A stretch of DNA of 64,000 nt from Nereocystis luetkeana (GCA_031213475.1 JARUPZ010000005.1:12161260-12225259), one strand, 5' to 3'; positions 40,027-52,169 are shown, counted from the stretch's first letter. The notes: generated by a model from the sequence alone, not told the origin. A program made the numbers and translations.

Positions 40027-41913
40027 TTGTTAGGAAAGGCACTACTGACCACGTCGCAGTTCTTTGTCCCGCCCAATTTAACGACAGGGGATCCTGTGCA
40101 GTCCCCTCTACCTCCGGGGCCACCGCCGGAGGATCCTTACCAAGGGCAGCCTCCCCTACCGCAAGACCCCCCACAGCAGTGGCAGCCTCCTCCACCGCAG
40201 AGCCTTCCGCCTTCGTCCCTCGCAGCACTGCCGCTTCCTCAGCAAGTCCCTCTAGCGGTGCAGCAACTCCTGGCCCACTACGGCGTACCAGCGCCAGCGG
40301 CACCAGCAGCACCAGCGGCACCAGCGGCCCACGCCGCGCCGATGGGGGCAGGTGAGATGCGCGTCCCAAGGGCGTTGCAAGATCCCAACAAGAAAACTCG
40401 GCGAATTCGGGGCAAGATACACAGCAATGTCACGGGGCCCATCTATACTGGGGCGTCCCAGGAGGCGCTGTCGATTAGCAATAACGCGGTCCTGTTCCAA
40501 GACAAGTTAGCGAAAGTGCTCAGCACGACGGACGGTGGGGTCTGGGCGCTCACGCCGGATCGCCCATCCAGCTCGGGCTTGTCGCATCACCACCCCTGAT
40601 TGGACAACTTGACGCCGCTGCGTAGGGAGTTGCTGCAGGACGTCCTGGGCGACCATTTGGACACGTATGACGAACTCTTGTCCACCGAATTGGTCGAAGT
40701 ACCGACGATAGACGGCTCGTTTACTCAAATCGAGGCGCGAAAGGTTTCCGCGACTGAGTGGTTGCGGAAATTGGTGCGAGAGGGGCTGCAGCAGTCTGGG
40801 GCGAAAGAAGCAGCCGAAGAAGCACTGCTCGCCGTCACGGTAAGTGGCACGGAGGCTTGGAAAGCCGCCGCGCGCAGGCTAGTGGTGTTATACCGTGCTT
40901 TCAAGGCCGACCCGGTTCGTCCTCACATATCAGAAGTGACATTTTTCTGGAGATATATCACGGAGGCGCAACTGACGAACCCCCGGGAACGCCTGGTCCA
41001 ACTGTTATTGCCGAGCGCGTTCGACCAGTCCGGCCTGCAGGGGGTGGTGCATGAGCGATTCCTGCGTATACACGAAGAGATTCGCCCGCTGCAGGTAGAT
41101 TTCTGGAACCCTTTGGGTGCACCCATGGTGGAGAGAGGTGAGAAGACAGAAGCATTCTTTGTGGAAATGGTCGCCTTCGTGTCCACTCGCCGCTCGGTGT
41201 ACCAGCACTCCATCCGCAACTCGCTTAAGGGAAGCTTCGGAACGTCACAGCGCCTCGCATCTATCGGTGCGGAGTCAATGGCAAGTACGCGGCACCTTTT
41301 CCGCCAGTCGCGGGCCGATATGGCCGCGTTCATGGGTGGGGGAACTTCCAAGGGGAAGAGCAAGGACGTGCTTGCCGCGATGGGCCGGTACGAGGACAGC
41401 TTCGACGAGGAGAACCACGGAGCCGTCGCGGCGATCGCGAACCAGACGCCCTCCACGCTGGGGCAGCACGGGGTGCCCTTCGGAAAGGACGGTCCCTCCT
41501 CGGGTCTCCCCCGCTCGCAGGGGCCGCCCCGGGAAAACAACCAAAGTACGGGCAAGGGGTGGGGCACCGGTTCAGTGGGGTCATCGGGGTTGCCACGGGC
41601 GGACGCCCCGCGCCAGGAGCGTGCTGCCTTTCTGTCGAGGCATACGATTTGCTTCGCATTTGCGTTCCAGGGCGCCTACCCCCGCCACGACTGTTCGTTT
41701 AACCACGATGACTCTCTCATCCCCGCACGCTACGTTAGGGCTCACGCCAGCAACAAGCGTTCAATGACTCAGAGCGAGGGAGGACGCGAGGGGTCGCGTC
41801 CTAAGCGCAGGTTGTACGCTCTATCCGACGAGCAGGTCGACCTTGTAGCCGCATACTTCGACGAGGATGTGGAATCGGCCGGCGGCGCGGGCGGCTACCG
41901 GCGTGACACTTGA
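40027..41913 (+). pseudogene. Gypsy-2 Gag polyprotein
   Basis: The N-terminal part (40,027-40,599) is Pro/Gln/Ala-rich, with PAAPAAPAA repeats. A TGA at 40,597-40,599 is followed in the same frame by a helical capsid-like region ('LRRELLQDVLGDHLDTYDEL', 'RERLVQLLLPSAFDQSGLQG', 'VYQHSIRNSLKGSFG'). Near the end there is a zinc-finger-like 'ICFAFAFQGAYPRHDCSFNH', which fits C-x8-C-x4-C-x3-H with the second Cys replaced by Tyr. Most gypsy Gags have a CCHC knuckle instead. The TGA at 41,911-41,913 sits at the Gag/protease boundary in the same frame and could be an old stop or a read-through site. Confidence 0.7.
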
Positions 41914-43134
41914 AGACGCGCCCCGGGGAAGCACTTGCCCCCGGGGAACAAGGTGGTTGCGCCAGGACCTCCGCCAGACGCGGACATGGGCACCGATGAT
42001 AGGTTGGCAGCGACGCAGAACGGACAGCAGTTGTGGGTCCACTGCAGAATTTGGGACCCTCGGAGAGTGGCGTGGCGCATCCCGGTAGGGATACTCATCG
42101 ACACGGGCGCCGGGGGAGGCAACTACATTTCACTGGCGTTTTGGAGCAGTGCCCAGTCATGGGGAGGAAGCGCAGGACGGCGTAAGCTTAGCCGTCGAGG
42201 TAGAGGATCCCTACAAGCTGCGAATCCGGCAGGTAGCAAGGTCCCCGTGGTGGAGATCGTGGGATCGACGGTGTTACCTGTGGTGCTGCCCCCGGAAGAC
42301 AAGGCCCGGAACATCTCGGTAAGGATCGTACGAGACATGCCATACGCGTTTATCTTGGGGGCCAGCTTTTTCAAGTTGCACAGCAGCGTCATTTCGCTCG
42401 GGGAGGGCAAGGGGTTCCAGCCGTCACCCGGGGCCCCGTGGGTGACGTTCCAGCCGCGGAGCGCGACCACGAAGCATTCCTGGGACCGGTACAGTGCAAT
42501 TCAACCCGCGAATGACTTATTCAAACCCGCCTCAGCACCTCCGTTAGCTCCACCGCTGCCGGCGTGTTCCGTGGGCCAGGCAGCATGGGAGGACGACGAG
42601 ACGTTGCAATGGGAGTTGCGACTGTCGCTTCGAGTGGGAGTTGCGGGATTTGTGGGAATAGCGGTCGACGAGTTCGTGAAGGGACCCCAGCCGAGCGAAC
42701 GACAGCTGGTCTTGATCCAGCCGGTGGTGAAGTACGACACGGACAGCGGAGCGATGGTAGGGATGGCGACGGGGGTACAATGGTGGGAGCCGGGCACCCC
42801 GTTGTACTGTAAGGTGGCCAACGCGGGGAGGGCGGCCGTGGTAGTGCGAAGCGGGCACCCGATTGCGAGGGTCATCGCGCTTAACGTAAGGGGTGAAGAT
42901 CGGTTCCACGCACTGTTCGTACACCCCCCCCCCCCCCCTGACCCACATCCGAAGCGGTCCGACGTCCCCTCGTCTCTCCCAGACTCGAACGACGACGAGA
43001 CCCCGGCGCGCGGGGTAGTGCTCACCGACGCAAACATCGGTCAGCTTAGCGTGAGCCCAAAGAACCAGCTGATGAGTGCACTGAAGCCCCAGAACGTGGC
43101 GGGGTTGTTCCCGGAGGATACGAAGAGAGTCTGA
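41914..43134 (+). pseudogene. Gypsy-2 aspartic protease region
   Basis: Same frame as Gag. The active site 'GILIDTGAGGGNYIS' (about 42,087-42,131) is followed by 'YAFILGASFFKLH', the usual second half of a retropepsin. The rest is a connector to RT, with 'FHALFVHPPPPPDPHP' over a C run (42,925-42,940). TGA at 43,132-43,134. Confidence 0.8.
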
Positions 43135-43143
43135 GCTTGTACG

Positions 43144-44400
43144 TTGAGAGTGTTGCGAATTCCCCTGATTGACGAGGAGTGTGCACCGATTGCAGCAAAG
43201 CAACAGCGCTTCTCGCCAGAGCAGGCTGATACCATTCCGATAGAGGTTAAAAAGCCAGCGGAGGCGGGGATTATTCGCAAATCCACATCCGCGTGGGCCG
43301 CTCGATGCGTGACGGTTGGTAAGAAGGACGGCACCTTGCGGCTATGTCAGGACTATCGCCCGCTTAATAGCTGCATGAAAACTGATAGTGGCGGCTTGGG
43401 CGATAGTCAGGGCATTTTCCAGCGGCTGACCGGTAGTGGGGGGTTCACGTCTATTGACTTGGCATCGGGTTTCTTTTAGCTCCCGATCACGGAGCCGGGT
43501 CGCCACAAAACAGCGTTCCGGGACGCGTTCGGGCAGCTGTGGGAGTATGAGCGGTGCGGGTTCGGCTTGAAGATACTACCGCCGGCCTTCGCCAGCATGG
43601 TCGCAGACTTGTTGGGAGATTTGAAGGGTAACGGAGTAGAGACCTATCTCGACGATACTCTGATCTACAGCGCGGACGCGGATTTAGATGGACACCTCGC
43701 TCTCATAGAAGCGGTACTCGCCCGCCTGCAAGGGGCGAGATTTTCGATGAACTTCGCGAAGTATAAGTGGTGTTGCGCGAGTTTGGAGTTTGTGGGCATG
43801 GTAGTGGACCGACAGGGCGTGAGACCGGCGGAGTCCAAGATTGAAGCGGTGGCCGAGCTTTCCCCGCCCACGACCGTGGAAGCGTTGCGCGCGTTCCTCG
43901 GCATGACGGGGTACTTGAGGCAGTTTGTCGAAGGATACAGCGTATTAGCGGCACCACTAACCGACATACTGCGTGACAAGGCCTTTGCCTCTACACGTTC
44001 CCGACGCTCCCTGATCCCGTGGTTGGAGCTGCACCAACACGCTTTTCTAGCCCTCAAGTCTGCCTTAACGTCGTTCCCCATCTTAGCCTTCCCAATAAAG
44101 GACAGGCCGTTCGTGCTGCACACGGATGCTAGTGCGGCGGGGGCCGGGGCCGGCCTAAAGCAGGAGAACGAGGGGGCAGAACGACCCCTCGCTTTCGTGA
44201 GTCACAAGTGGTCTGCAACGGATTCACGGAGGGGGGGCACGGAACGGGCGTGCATGGCGGTGCTGTGGGCGGTGGAACACTTTCGTCCGTATTTGGCAGG
44301 TAGACCTTTCACGCTCGTAACTGACTGCTCCGCGCTCACATGGCTGTTCCGTAGCCGCAACCTCAACCTCAAGCTGTACCGGTGGCCGAATATGACATGA
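43144..44400 (+). pseudogene. Gypsy-2 reverse transcriptase and RNase H
   Basis: RT: 'AEAGIIRKSTSAWAARCVTV', 'KKDGTLRLCQDYRPLN', 'FTSIDLASGFF', TAG at 43,477-43,479 where Gln is expected, 'KTAFRDAFGQLWEYERCGFG', active site 'VETYLDDTLIYS' (about 43,638-43,675), 'FVGMVVDRQGVRP' and 'FLGMTGYLRQFVEGYS'. RNase H: 'FVLHTDASAAGAGAGL', 'ERACMAVLWAVEHFRPYLAG' and 'LVTDCSALTWLF'. Same frame as Gag and protease until 44,400. Confidence 0.85.
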
Positions 44401-44915
44401 CCATACGATGGAGAGCGGGCTCGTCCCACCAGCTCTCGGACGCATTGTCTCGTCTGCTAAGACCAGGCCCCGCTGCGAATCCTATCGACGATTCATTCCC
44501 CGACGACGCGACCTCCGACGAGCCCGACGCTCACATCGAGCCGCAAGGGCCGGTGTTGAAAGGTTTCCCGTTGAGAGAGCTCGAGCCGTCGAAGGAAGGT
44601 GTGGTAAACTCGGGAGGGATGCGCGAGAAGAGAGTCGCGATCACGCCGCACGCCACAGAGATCATGCCCACCCCCCCCGCTGTCGCTGCTTAGAGCCCTT
44701 GTTGACAGCATCTCTCAGACTCGCCGCGACGCCGTCTCCCTAAAGACATCGGGAGAAGAGGGCCTAACTGACAGACAGCTGGGCACACTCGCGTTTCACG
44801 ACAGGCTTGCCGCGGTAGGAGTGGGCACGCCGGCGCTGGCGCTTCGTCGATCGTCGCGGGCGTCCGCGCCGTCCGTGCGGCTTCGTCCACTCCCCAACCA
44901 CGTGGCTCGCGAGGT
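44382..44915 (+). pseudogene. Gypsy-2 RNase H end and connector
   Basis: After a deletion-type frameshift near 44,385 the second frame gives 'AEYDMTIRWRAGSSHQLSDA', the end of RNase H. It continues as an acidic/Pro-rich connector with a TAG at 44,691-44,693 and further stops before the integrase ORF. Confidence 0.7.
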
Positions 44916-46079
44916 GTGGCAGCCCCGGCCCCTCCTTCCCGCACGACGTCGGCGAATTCGCCGTCGACTGGGATGGCTGGGCAGCGTCCAAGGAGAGGCG
45001 GCGGTACGGAGAAGCAGACCTCATCAGCGGTGGCGCCAACGAGTCGTGGGATGGCCACGGCGGTACCCAGGGGTAGCTCGGATGGGTCCCCCACGAAGAG
45101 GGAAGGGTTGCATAGTGAGCAGCCGCCGGAACGAGCGGTGGTGGAGCGGGCCATCGATGCATTGCGAGACGTGCCGGGCTTGGTGAGGCGGCAGAAGGAA
45201 GACCCTCTCCTCGGTAAGGTTAGGGAAGCGCTTGGGGGCGAGGTAGAGACGAGGCGGGGAGAGCGGATGGGCGAGGAGGAGGTAGCGAGGTATCTCCTCG
45301 ATGATCAGGACCTAATATGGTACGAGGTAGAGCAGAGGGGAATCCTAACAAGAAGCCCGTCGGTCCTAGCCGTTCCAACCGATTTGGTAGCCGACGTGCT
45401 CGTGTTAGTACACTGCCAGCACGGACACCCAGGGGTCAGCGGGACGCTTGCACTCCTGCGCGACGGCTTCCATTGGCCAGGGATGTGTAGAGACGCGAGG
45501 GAGTATGTCTTGTCGTGCGGGTGCCGGCGCGGGAAGCGAACGCGAAGCCAGCGTATAGCTATGCTGCCTGCCAGATACCTCGAGCCATGGGAAGTCCTGG
45601 ACGTGGACTTGCTGAGGATCCCCAACACGTCCGGGACAGGTAACGAGTACTTGTTGCTGGTGGTGGACAAGGCATCTCGCTTCCTGTTCGCATACCCGCT
45701 CCCCTCAAAGGAGGCCCAAGAGATCGCACGACTTCTCCTGGGCCGGTGTCTAACGTTCGGAGTACCCTCGTTCATCCGTGCCGACGGAGGAGGAGAGTTC
45801 ACAGCCACTGTAATGGAGCATAGTTGCCGTTGGCTAAAGGTACGGATCGATTTCGGCCCTGTCGATCACCCACGGGGACAGGGTAGTGTAGAACGAGCAG
45901 GGGCGTGGATAGTCGATGTGCTGTCCGAGCTGTGCAAGGCATGGCCCACCCACTGGGACGAGTATGTAGCTCTGGCATGCTGGATCAAACGCACCATGCC
46001 AGACCCGTCCCTGCCTTCGGCAATGACTCCCTTCCATCTCTTGTTTGGCCGCAGCCCGCGTACGTCCCTCGATATGTGA
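44916..46079 (+). pseudogene. Gypsy-2 integrase
   Basis: H2C2-type finger 'HCQHGHPGVSGTLALLRDGF' ... 'YVLSCGCRRGKR' (about 45,410-45,540), then the catalytic core: Asp in 'PWEVLDVDLLRIP', Asp in 'FIRADGGGEF' and Glu in 'GSVERAGAWIVDVLSEL'. All three DDE residues are visible. 'MTPFHLLFGRSPRTSLDM' ends the core at a TGA (46,077-46,079), past which the same frame continues. Confidence 0.85.
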
Positions 46080-46535
46080 GTGCCTCAGATGGATGACACG
46101 GAGACCACGGGAGGCTTCGAGAACTTGTTTGAAGAGCGCCGACACAACCTACGGGAGGTCAGGGAGGCACTCGAGAGGATACACGAGGCCAGGGAGAAGG
46201 CGCGACAATGTCGCAACGCATCGATTCAGCGACCATCAGCGGGCACTCGGGTAGTGACGGGTGACCTCATCGTGGCGAAAGAGAGCGACAGCTCGCTCCA
46301 CCGGCAGGGTAGAGGGCCTAAACTGGTCCACGATAGGTGGACTGGCCCGTGGAAGGTGGTGGAGGTGGTGATCGAGGGCCTGAGCGTCGTCATCGAGATG
46401 GAAGGCAGGACGACGCGCTCCACGACGGCCTCCGCTGCATCGCTGAAGCCATTCTACACGAGGCCCTCCGACCTTCGGCACCCCATGGAGGATAAGTTCG
46501 CGCAAATGACGTGGGGCGCAGACCTGGAGCTCTGA
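46080..46535 (+). pseudogene. Gypsy-2 integrase C-terminal GPY/F-type region
   Basis: A charged coil-like start ('LFEERRHNLREVREALERI'), then 'KLVHDRWTGPWKVVEVVIEG', the GPY/F module, and 'SLKPFYTRPSDLRHPMEDKF'. Ends TGA 46,533-46,535; the same frame continues. Confidence 0.8.
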
Positions 46536-46988
46536 GGGCACTCGACTACAGCAGCACCGATGTACACGCTGCTAGACAGGAGGCGGGAGGTCTGCGCGAC
46601 CGAGTTAGCGAGATGAGAGTACCGCGGCCGGCACCTCGACGGGATGGCGTCGGAATGGGTCTCGGAGGCGGAGGCATTGGACAGCTTCACTCCGCTGCAG
46701 TTGGACACGTTTCACGCGTTGTGGAACTTGTACGACCCGAGCAGCGAGCGGAGCCGCCCCGTAGCCGGAGACGAGGAGGCGAGGAGACGCCCCGCGCTGA
46801 GTAGAAAGGAAGCTCAGAGAATGTTCCCGATCGGCACAAAGGTCATCAAACCGGTCGAGGGCGGAAAGGGGCTCGCGGGGCGGCCCGGGCAGGTCTACGA
46901 CTTTTACTCGCCGTACTGGCGAATCCGCTTCGCCGACAACGATTGGGAAACGCTGACGGCATCAGAAATGAGAAGGTTCGGAGTGTGA
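46536..46988 (+). pseudogene. Gypsy-2 chromodomain-like and Tudor-like tail
   Basis: 'YTLLDRRREVCATELAR', TGA in place of an expected Trp (46,608-46,610), then 'EYRGRHLDGMASEWVSEAEA' looks like a chromodomain. 'FPIGTKVIKPVEGGKG' and 'VYDFYSPYWRIRFADNDWET' then 'LTASEMRRF' look like a Tudor-type module (G-T-K-V ... PYW-R-I-R-F-x-D-x-D-W-E). The last ORF ends at 46,988. Confidence 0.6.
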
Positions 46989-47048
46989 GGGCGAGGGCGG
47001 GACCGTGGGCACGCCGTCTCGCGCAAGATCTCTCCTTCGATCGCTCCC

Positions 47049-47165
<117 letters not shown>

Positions 47166-47943
47166 CTCCGCTCCCGCGTCTGCTTTCGCACGTGCGCCCG
47201 CGCCTGTGTCTTTCACGCTCTCCGTATTTCGTGTTTCGACCAGGGTCCACCTTTGGGCACAGTCGCGTGAGATACCGGCGCACCTGGCTGGGCGATCGCG
47301 GCTTCGGGGCTTCGGGGAGGATCGATGGGCGAGGAGCGGCTTAGGCTGTTGCTGGCTTGGCGACGTCTATTGATGCGCGGGGGCGATTCTGGAGGCGCTA
47401 GTTTAAACCGGGGAGGATGAGAGGGATGCCGCAGGGGGCATGGTTCTAGACCAGTGGCACTTGAGAACCCACCTAGCTCGGCAACGGCACTACGAATTTG
47501 CAGGAGTCCATAGTTTTGGTAGGCGCCAGATGATTACTGGGTTGAAGTCATGCAGAAAAAGACCCTGTCATCTCACATTACCGTCCCGATCTGTGTATCT
47601 ATGGCGGGAGTAGGGGGCAATAGGATACTATTGTCCGAAGGAACGGGGTTCCTTGCGATCTCTGGCATTCTGTGTTATCCTAGCTTTCATCTTGGAGGCG
47701 CGATGTTTGTGATCGTTCCTGTCGATTGACACAATAGTGTTAGGTGGTACCAATAGTGTACGTCGTGGGATCTGTGGTGAGTATAGGGGGGCAGGAGAAC
47801 ATTCAGGAACGTAGTTGGAGTGGGCGGCCTCTCCGATCGAAAAGAAAAAACAATATGCAGGGGTTTCTGTTCTCAGTTTGATTGGGGCCCACCGTATAGG
47901 ATATCGCGTGGCTAGCCGGATCGACTAAACCAGCTGGAGAGGA
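47166..47943 (+). other. Gypsy-2 3' untranslated region
   Basis: No gene. Contains 47,572-47,668, which matches 21,632-21,735 in reverse complement, and the purine-rich tract at 47,935-47,943. Confidence 0.6.
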
Positions 47944-48276
47944 TGTTATGGTGGTAGCCCAAGGATCCGAGGGGTGTCCAGAAGTGGACATGGCATGTAG
48001 GAAAAGGGGATAAGGAGAGTTGAACCCTAAGACGGGGGATGTGAACAGACGGTCACAACCTTCCTCCACCCCTTCAACTTCTTATACTTCGTCTCGTGGC
48101 CGGCAGTGTGTGCCTACACTATAACGACTGAGACAACTGTGAGATGGACCAGGCGTATGTTCCGCAAGCTGGGTGGAACCACGGGAATGCAGGTGGCAGT
48201 CTTTGCAGCGAACTGAAAGCCCTTGAGCGTGTGAATGAGTGCCAGACGGCCTAAACGAAGTAGTACATGATGGTTT
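47944..48276 (+). repeat. Gypsy-2 3' LTR, 3'-truncated
   Basis: Starts TGTTATGGTGGTAGCCC after the purine tract and matches the 5' LTR to GTACATGATGGTTT, after which the two diverge. About 90% identical by eye, so older than the 20.8-24.7-kb element. Confidence 0.8.
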
Positions 48277-48532
48277 TGGAGTGGAAATATATCTGAGCAT
48301 CCATTCGAGGAACATGAGCTATATCGGCCGGAGAGCCCGACGATACTACGCCATCATACATGACACGCGCACCGCTCGACCCTGTGACATTATTGGTAAT
48401 TTGTGAAGTCGTTCGATTGTGGATTATCTTCTACATAATATGTGGATGATACGATTGGAATACGCGCTATGCATTACTAGATGTCAAATAAAATATTAAC
48501 AAAAAAGTCGCTCGAAATTGTCCGACGGTTCT

Positions 48533-50260
48533 GTCTCATGCGAGCATGCCTCAAACGGTTCGGCCCGGAGTTGTATGATAGGACGACCCCCCCCCTTACC
48601 AGAAAGTCCGAATGCTGAAGGCCGAGGTGATTGTGAGACCCTGCTGTACAGGTGTGTGACGTGGACCCTCAGAGCGGAACACTTTGCCAAGCTTCGAACG
48701 GCTGACCGCCAAGTCCTGTTGCAAGTCATCGGCTTCCAGCGCCGACTTCGTACTGACCATGCCACCCTCTCGTACGTAAACGCCTTCAAGATGGCACGTT
48801 GGGAGAGCATCGAAATAGACCATTCGTAAATGGCGGCTCTTCGTTACGGGGGGCGTGGCACGGCGAAGCAAGGAGCGATTACCCAGTCGGGAAATGTTCG
48901 GGACGGTGACTGGAGGAAGAACCTAAGACCAGGCGGACAGTATAAGACTTGGCATAAATTCATAGTCGAAGACCTGCTTAGGGTGTTCCGAGCCACCGAA
49001 GGGTCAACAGAACTTGCCCCCGTGTTTGGAGTTCAAACCGCGCTGTTGTCCACTGCAGCAACAAAGGCGAGGAAGCGGTAAAATCCCCTTGAAGCAGCTG
49101 AACGGTTCATGGTGAGGTGGCACGAGGCTGAGGCTGAGATGAATAGGCAGCGCCGTGCATCCGCCGTGCGTGGTGTCCAAGGGGATGGGGGGGGGGGGGT
49201 ACTCGATAGGAGAGATGTACTCGATCTCATGCATGGCCGGAGTCGTATGACCATAGACCCTCGCATCCCTTCAATGCCTGGACGGAGCATGTCGGGTTTT
49301 CACCGACCAGGCAGACGTTGCTTGCACCAAGCGCGAAGCGCCGTGAGGTGTCTGGCGAGTCCCATGAAGGGTGAGCTGCATCCTACTAAGTACCGCTTGT
49401 GAGGCGGACTTTCATATGGACGACAGCTTCAATGAGTTGGTTTAATTTCCGGTGTAGGCATTTCCAGAGACAGCAATGGGAGTACTCTGTAACTGCCTCT
49501 TGGGTGCCTTACCTTGAACACTACGTGATACGATCATTCCCACTTGTGCGGAGTAAAGGATATTTACCTCGCACAAGTGATCTAATTCGACAACCAGCTG
49601 TGGGTAACCGCAAAAAAAAAGAAAAAGGTACCCTGGTTGTCTAGCTCGCGTAGCGAGCGGCATGTTTTACAGTGTCGTTGCCAACCGACGCCAACCCAAC
49701 CTATACAACATAGGGAGGGGGATGGGGGGGGGGGGGGGGGGGGAACAGCAGGAGTGGCAGAAAACCCGACCATAAGAGAATGCGGAGAGGGGGGGGGCAG
49801 GAGGAGTAGAAGGGAAACTGTGGTGGCCGAAAGGAGAAAGGAGATGGCAGACAGGGTAGCAAGGCACCAGGCCGACTAAGAAGTAGAACATGACTATACT
49901 ATCAAGAATACTCGTGCCACGAACTGGTGTGTGTGTGGATTGAAGAATCGGCACGGACACTGGTTGTGTTGGATGTCGACGGGTAGAAAAAAGAGCACAC
50001 ACACTGGATACGACAGGCACGACATATACATTCTATGAAATAGAGAAACGAAATGAAACAAACAAAGGGCAAACAAGAACAAAGAAGACAAATCAAAAGA
50101 TAAAAACTGGTGCAGCTGGTTCGAACGTGGTCTTCTTGTGTTTTCTCTTGTTTGTGTTTATTTTCTCCTTTCTTGGGCTGATTCTCTCTGACTTTAATTT
50201 TATTTCTTTCTCTTCTTTTTCGGCTGATAAGCCGTATTGAAGGAGTCATGAGGCATGGGT
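48533..50260 (+). mobile_element. LINE-A copy 9, scrambled 3' half
   Basis: RT C-terminal blocks from CTCATGCGAGCATGCCTCAA (48,536) with several shifts, interrupted at 49,200 by a 515-bp insertion in the Gly-codon G run, then the coding end ('VARHQAD', about 49,857-49,880). After 49,930 the UTR is rearranged: a terminal block in normal orientation (49,937-49,990), then UTR blocks inverted (50,006-50,105), then normal orientation again (50,106-50,260). The tail motif is lost. Confidence 0.75.
49200..49716. mobile_element. Unknown 515-bp insertion with long target duplication
   Basis: Splits the G run of LINE-A copy 9. The target GGGGATGGGGGGG appears on both sides (49,181 onward and 49,717 onward), at least 13 bp. 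The interior has no recognized domain, no TIR that I can see, a palindromic TAGCTCGCGTAGCGAGC near 49,642, and an A-rich CGCAAAAAAAAAGAAAAAGG near 49,608. A long duplication would suit LINE/SINE-type insertion, but G-run slippage could exaggerate it. Confidence 0.5.
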
Positions 50261-50527
50261 GGATGATGTCAAAGAGAAGAGTCTCAGCAGCAGCGAGTGT
50301 GTGTGCTGTGTGCTGCGGTCGCTTCGTAGACTGTGCTCGGTACAGCAGCCTACCCACAGAGGACACTACGACAGTGGTCATAACTTGGTATGTGCCTCGG
50401 AACGAAGAAACAAAGAAAGGTACTTGATCACTGGCTGACTCCCAAATCGTGCTTCATGGTGTAGAAGTGGAGTGAGCTCAAAGGGGGGGTGAGGGTGCGC
50501 TCTGCCCATCTTTCCAGCGAAGACTCC

Positions 50528-50548
50528 TATTACGGGGGACCATATTAA
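50528..50548 (+). mobile_element. MITE-M copy 2, left terminus
   Basis: TATTACGGGGGACCATATT, the terminal inverted repeat of MITE-M, cut by the LINE-A copy that starts next to it. The right part is at 52,170-52,266. Confidence 0.75.
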
Positions 50549-52165
50549 ATGTGTGTGTGTTCTTCACATTAAACCGTTCTTTCTACCCGTCGACATCCAG
50601 AACAACCAGTGTCCGTGCCGATTCTTCAATCCTAGAAGAGATACAGTTATGTGGTCACAAAGCTACGTTACATAGATACTACGTTGCCACGTACCAGGTA
50701 TGCAGTAAGCACTGCAGGGGGCAATGCAATGCCATGCCATCATACTAGATACGACAGGCACGACATACACAATATATGAATTAGATACACGAAAGGAAAC
50801 AATGAAGGATGAAACAAAAACGATGTAGACAAATCGAAAGAGAAAAAGAAGAAATGAAAGCAAAAACTAGAAGAAACAATCTGTCGTGCCCCCCCCCCGC
50901 AGGCGAGGTGGCCAACACTTGGAAAATAACGAGCTGGAAAAAAAGAAAAAATAACTAAAGCACCACTGCTTGTAAACAGAGTAAGATAAAATAACAAAGG
51001 AAAACAAACTAACAAAGGAAAAATAACAGGCAGACCAAAGCCAAAAGCACCCTCCATCCAGGTGGCGGCAACAGTTTGTGGTACGAGTGGTATAACCAAG
51101 TTCCCCCTGCTCATTCGCCTGGTACCTTGCTACCCAGACTGCCGTCTCCGCCCTGCGTTCGTCAACTATGCCCAGCCCCTTGGCGTCAGACAATACCAAA
51201 CGAGCAGAGCAGGTTCGTCATCCAACCACGCCGAACGATTCCTTCAGTACGGCTTATCAATCAGAAAAGGAAGAGAACTAAAAAATATGAAAAACATGGA
51301 GAGACGGCGCAAGAAAGAAAAAAACAAAACAAAAAGAGAAGACTAGGGAAAACCACGTTCGAACCAGCTGCACCAGTTGGTGGCACTAGCAGTATGGTCG
51401 TGTTCTACTTCCTAGTCGGCCTGGTGCCTTGCTACCCTGTCTGCCATCTCCTTCCTACTTTCGTCTACCGCAGTTTCCCTTGTACTCCTCCTGTTCCCCC
51501 CCCTCTCCGCATTCCCTTGGCCGGGCTTTCTGACACTTCTCCTCTTGCCCCCTCCACCCCCATTCCCTTAGACACCATCCACGGCGGATGCGCGGCGTTG
51601 CCTACTCATCTCAGCCTCATCCTCGTGCCACCTCACCATGAACCGTTCGGCTGCTTCAAGGACCCGCGGGTACCACTTCCCCGCCTTTTTGGCTGCTGTG
51701 GACCACAACGGGGTCTCAACTCCAAACACCAAGGGAGCAACTTCCGTTGACCCTTCGGTGGCCCGGAACTCCCTAAGGTCTTCGACTATGCATCTATGCC
51801 AAGTCTTACACTGTCCACCTGGTCTCGTGTTCTCCCCACCAGCTATCGTCCCGAACATTACCCGACTGGGTAATCGCTCCTTGCTTTGCCGTGCCACGCC
51901 CCCCGCAAAGCAGAGCCGCCGTGTACGAATGGTCATTTCGACGCTCTCGCAACGTGTCATTTTGAGGGTCTTCGCGTACGAGAGGATGGCATGGTCATTA
52001 CGAAGTCGGCGCTGGAAGCCAATGACTCGCAACAGGACTTAGTGTTGAGCCGTTCGAAGCTTGGCGAAGTGCTCCGCTCTGAGGGTCCACGTCACACACC
52101 CTTACAGCAGGGTCTCAATCACACTCGGCCTTCAGCATTCGGACTTTCAGGCTAAGGGGGGCGGT
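50549..52165 (-). mobile_element. LINE-A copy 10, inserted in a MITE
   Basis: Minus strand, from the RT C-terminal region (52,165) to the tail, read here as TGTGTTCTTCACATTAAACC (about 50,556). It includes the 464-nt ORF 51,568-52,032 ('RVIGFQRRLRNDHAILSY', 'RVMFGTIAGGENTRPGGQ', 'RWHEDEAEMSRQRRASAVDG'), both coding-end-like blocks and the G tract (50,890-50,897 as C). Flanked by the two halves of MITE-M. TACCAGGTA at 50,692-50,700. Confidence 0.85.
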
Positions 52166-52169
52166 CTTC

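Noticed and set aside
41911-41913. Programmed stop read-through at the Gag/protease border of gypsy-2
   Set aside because: The frame is continuous across the TGA, but several other in-frame stops interrupt the same polyprotein, so decay is the simpler explanation.
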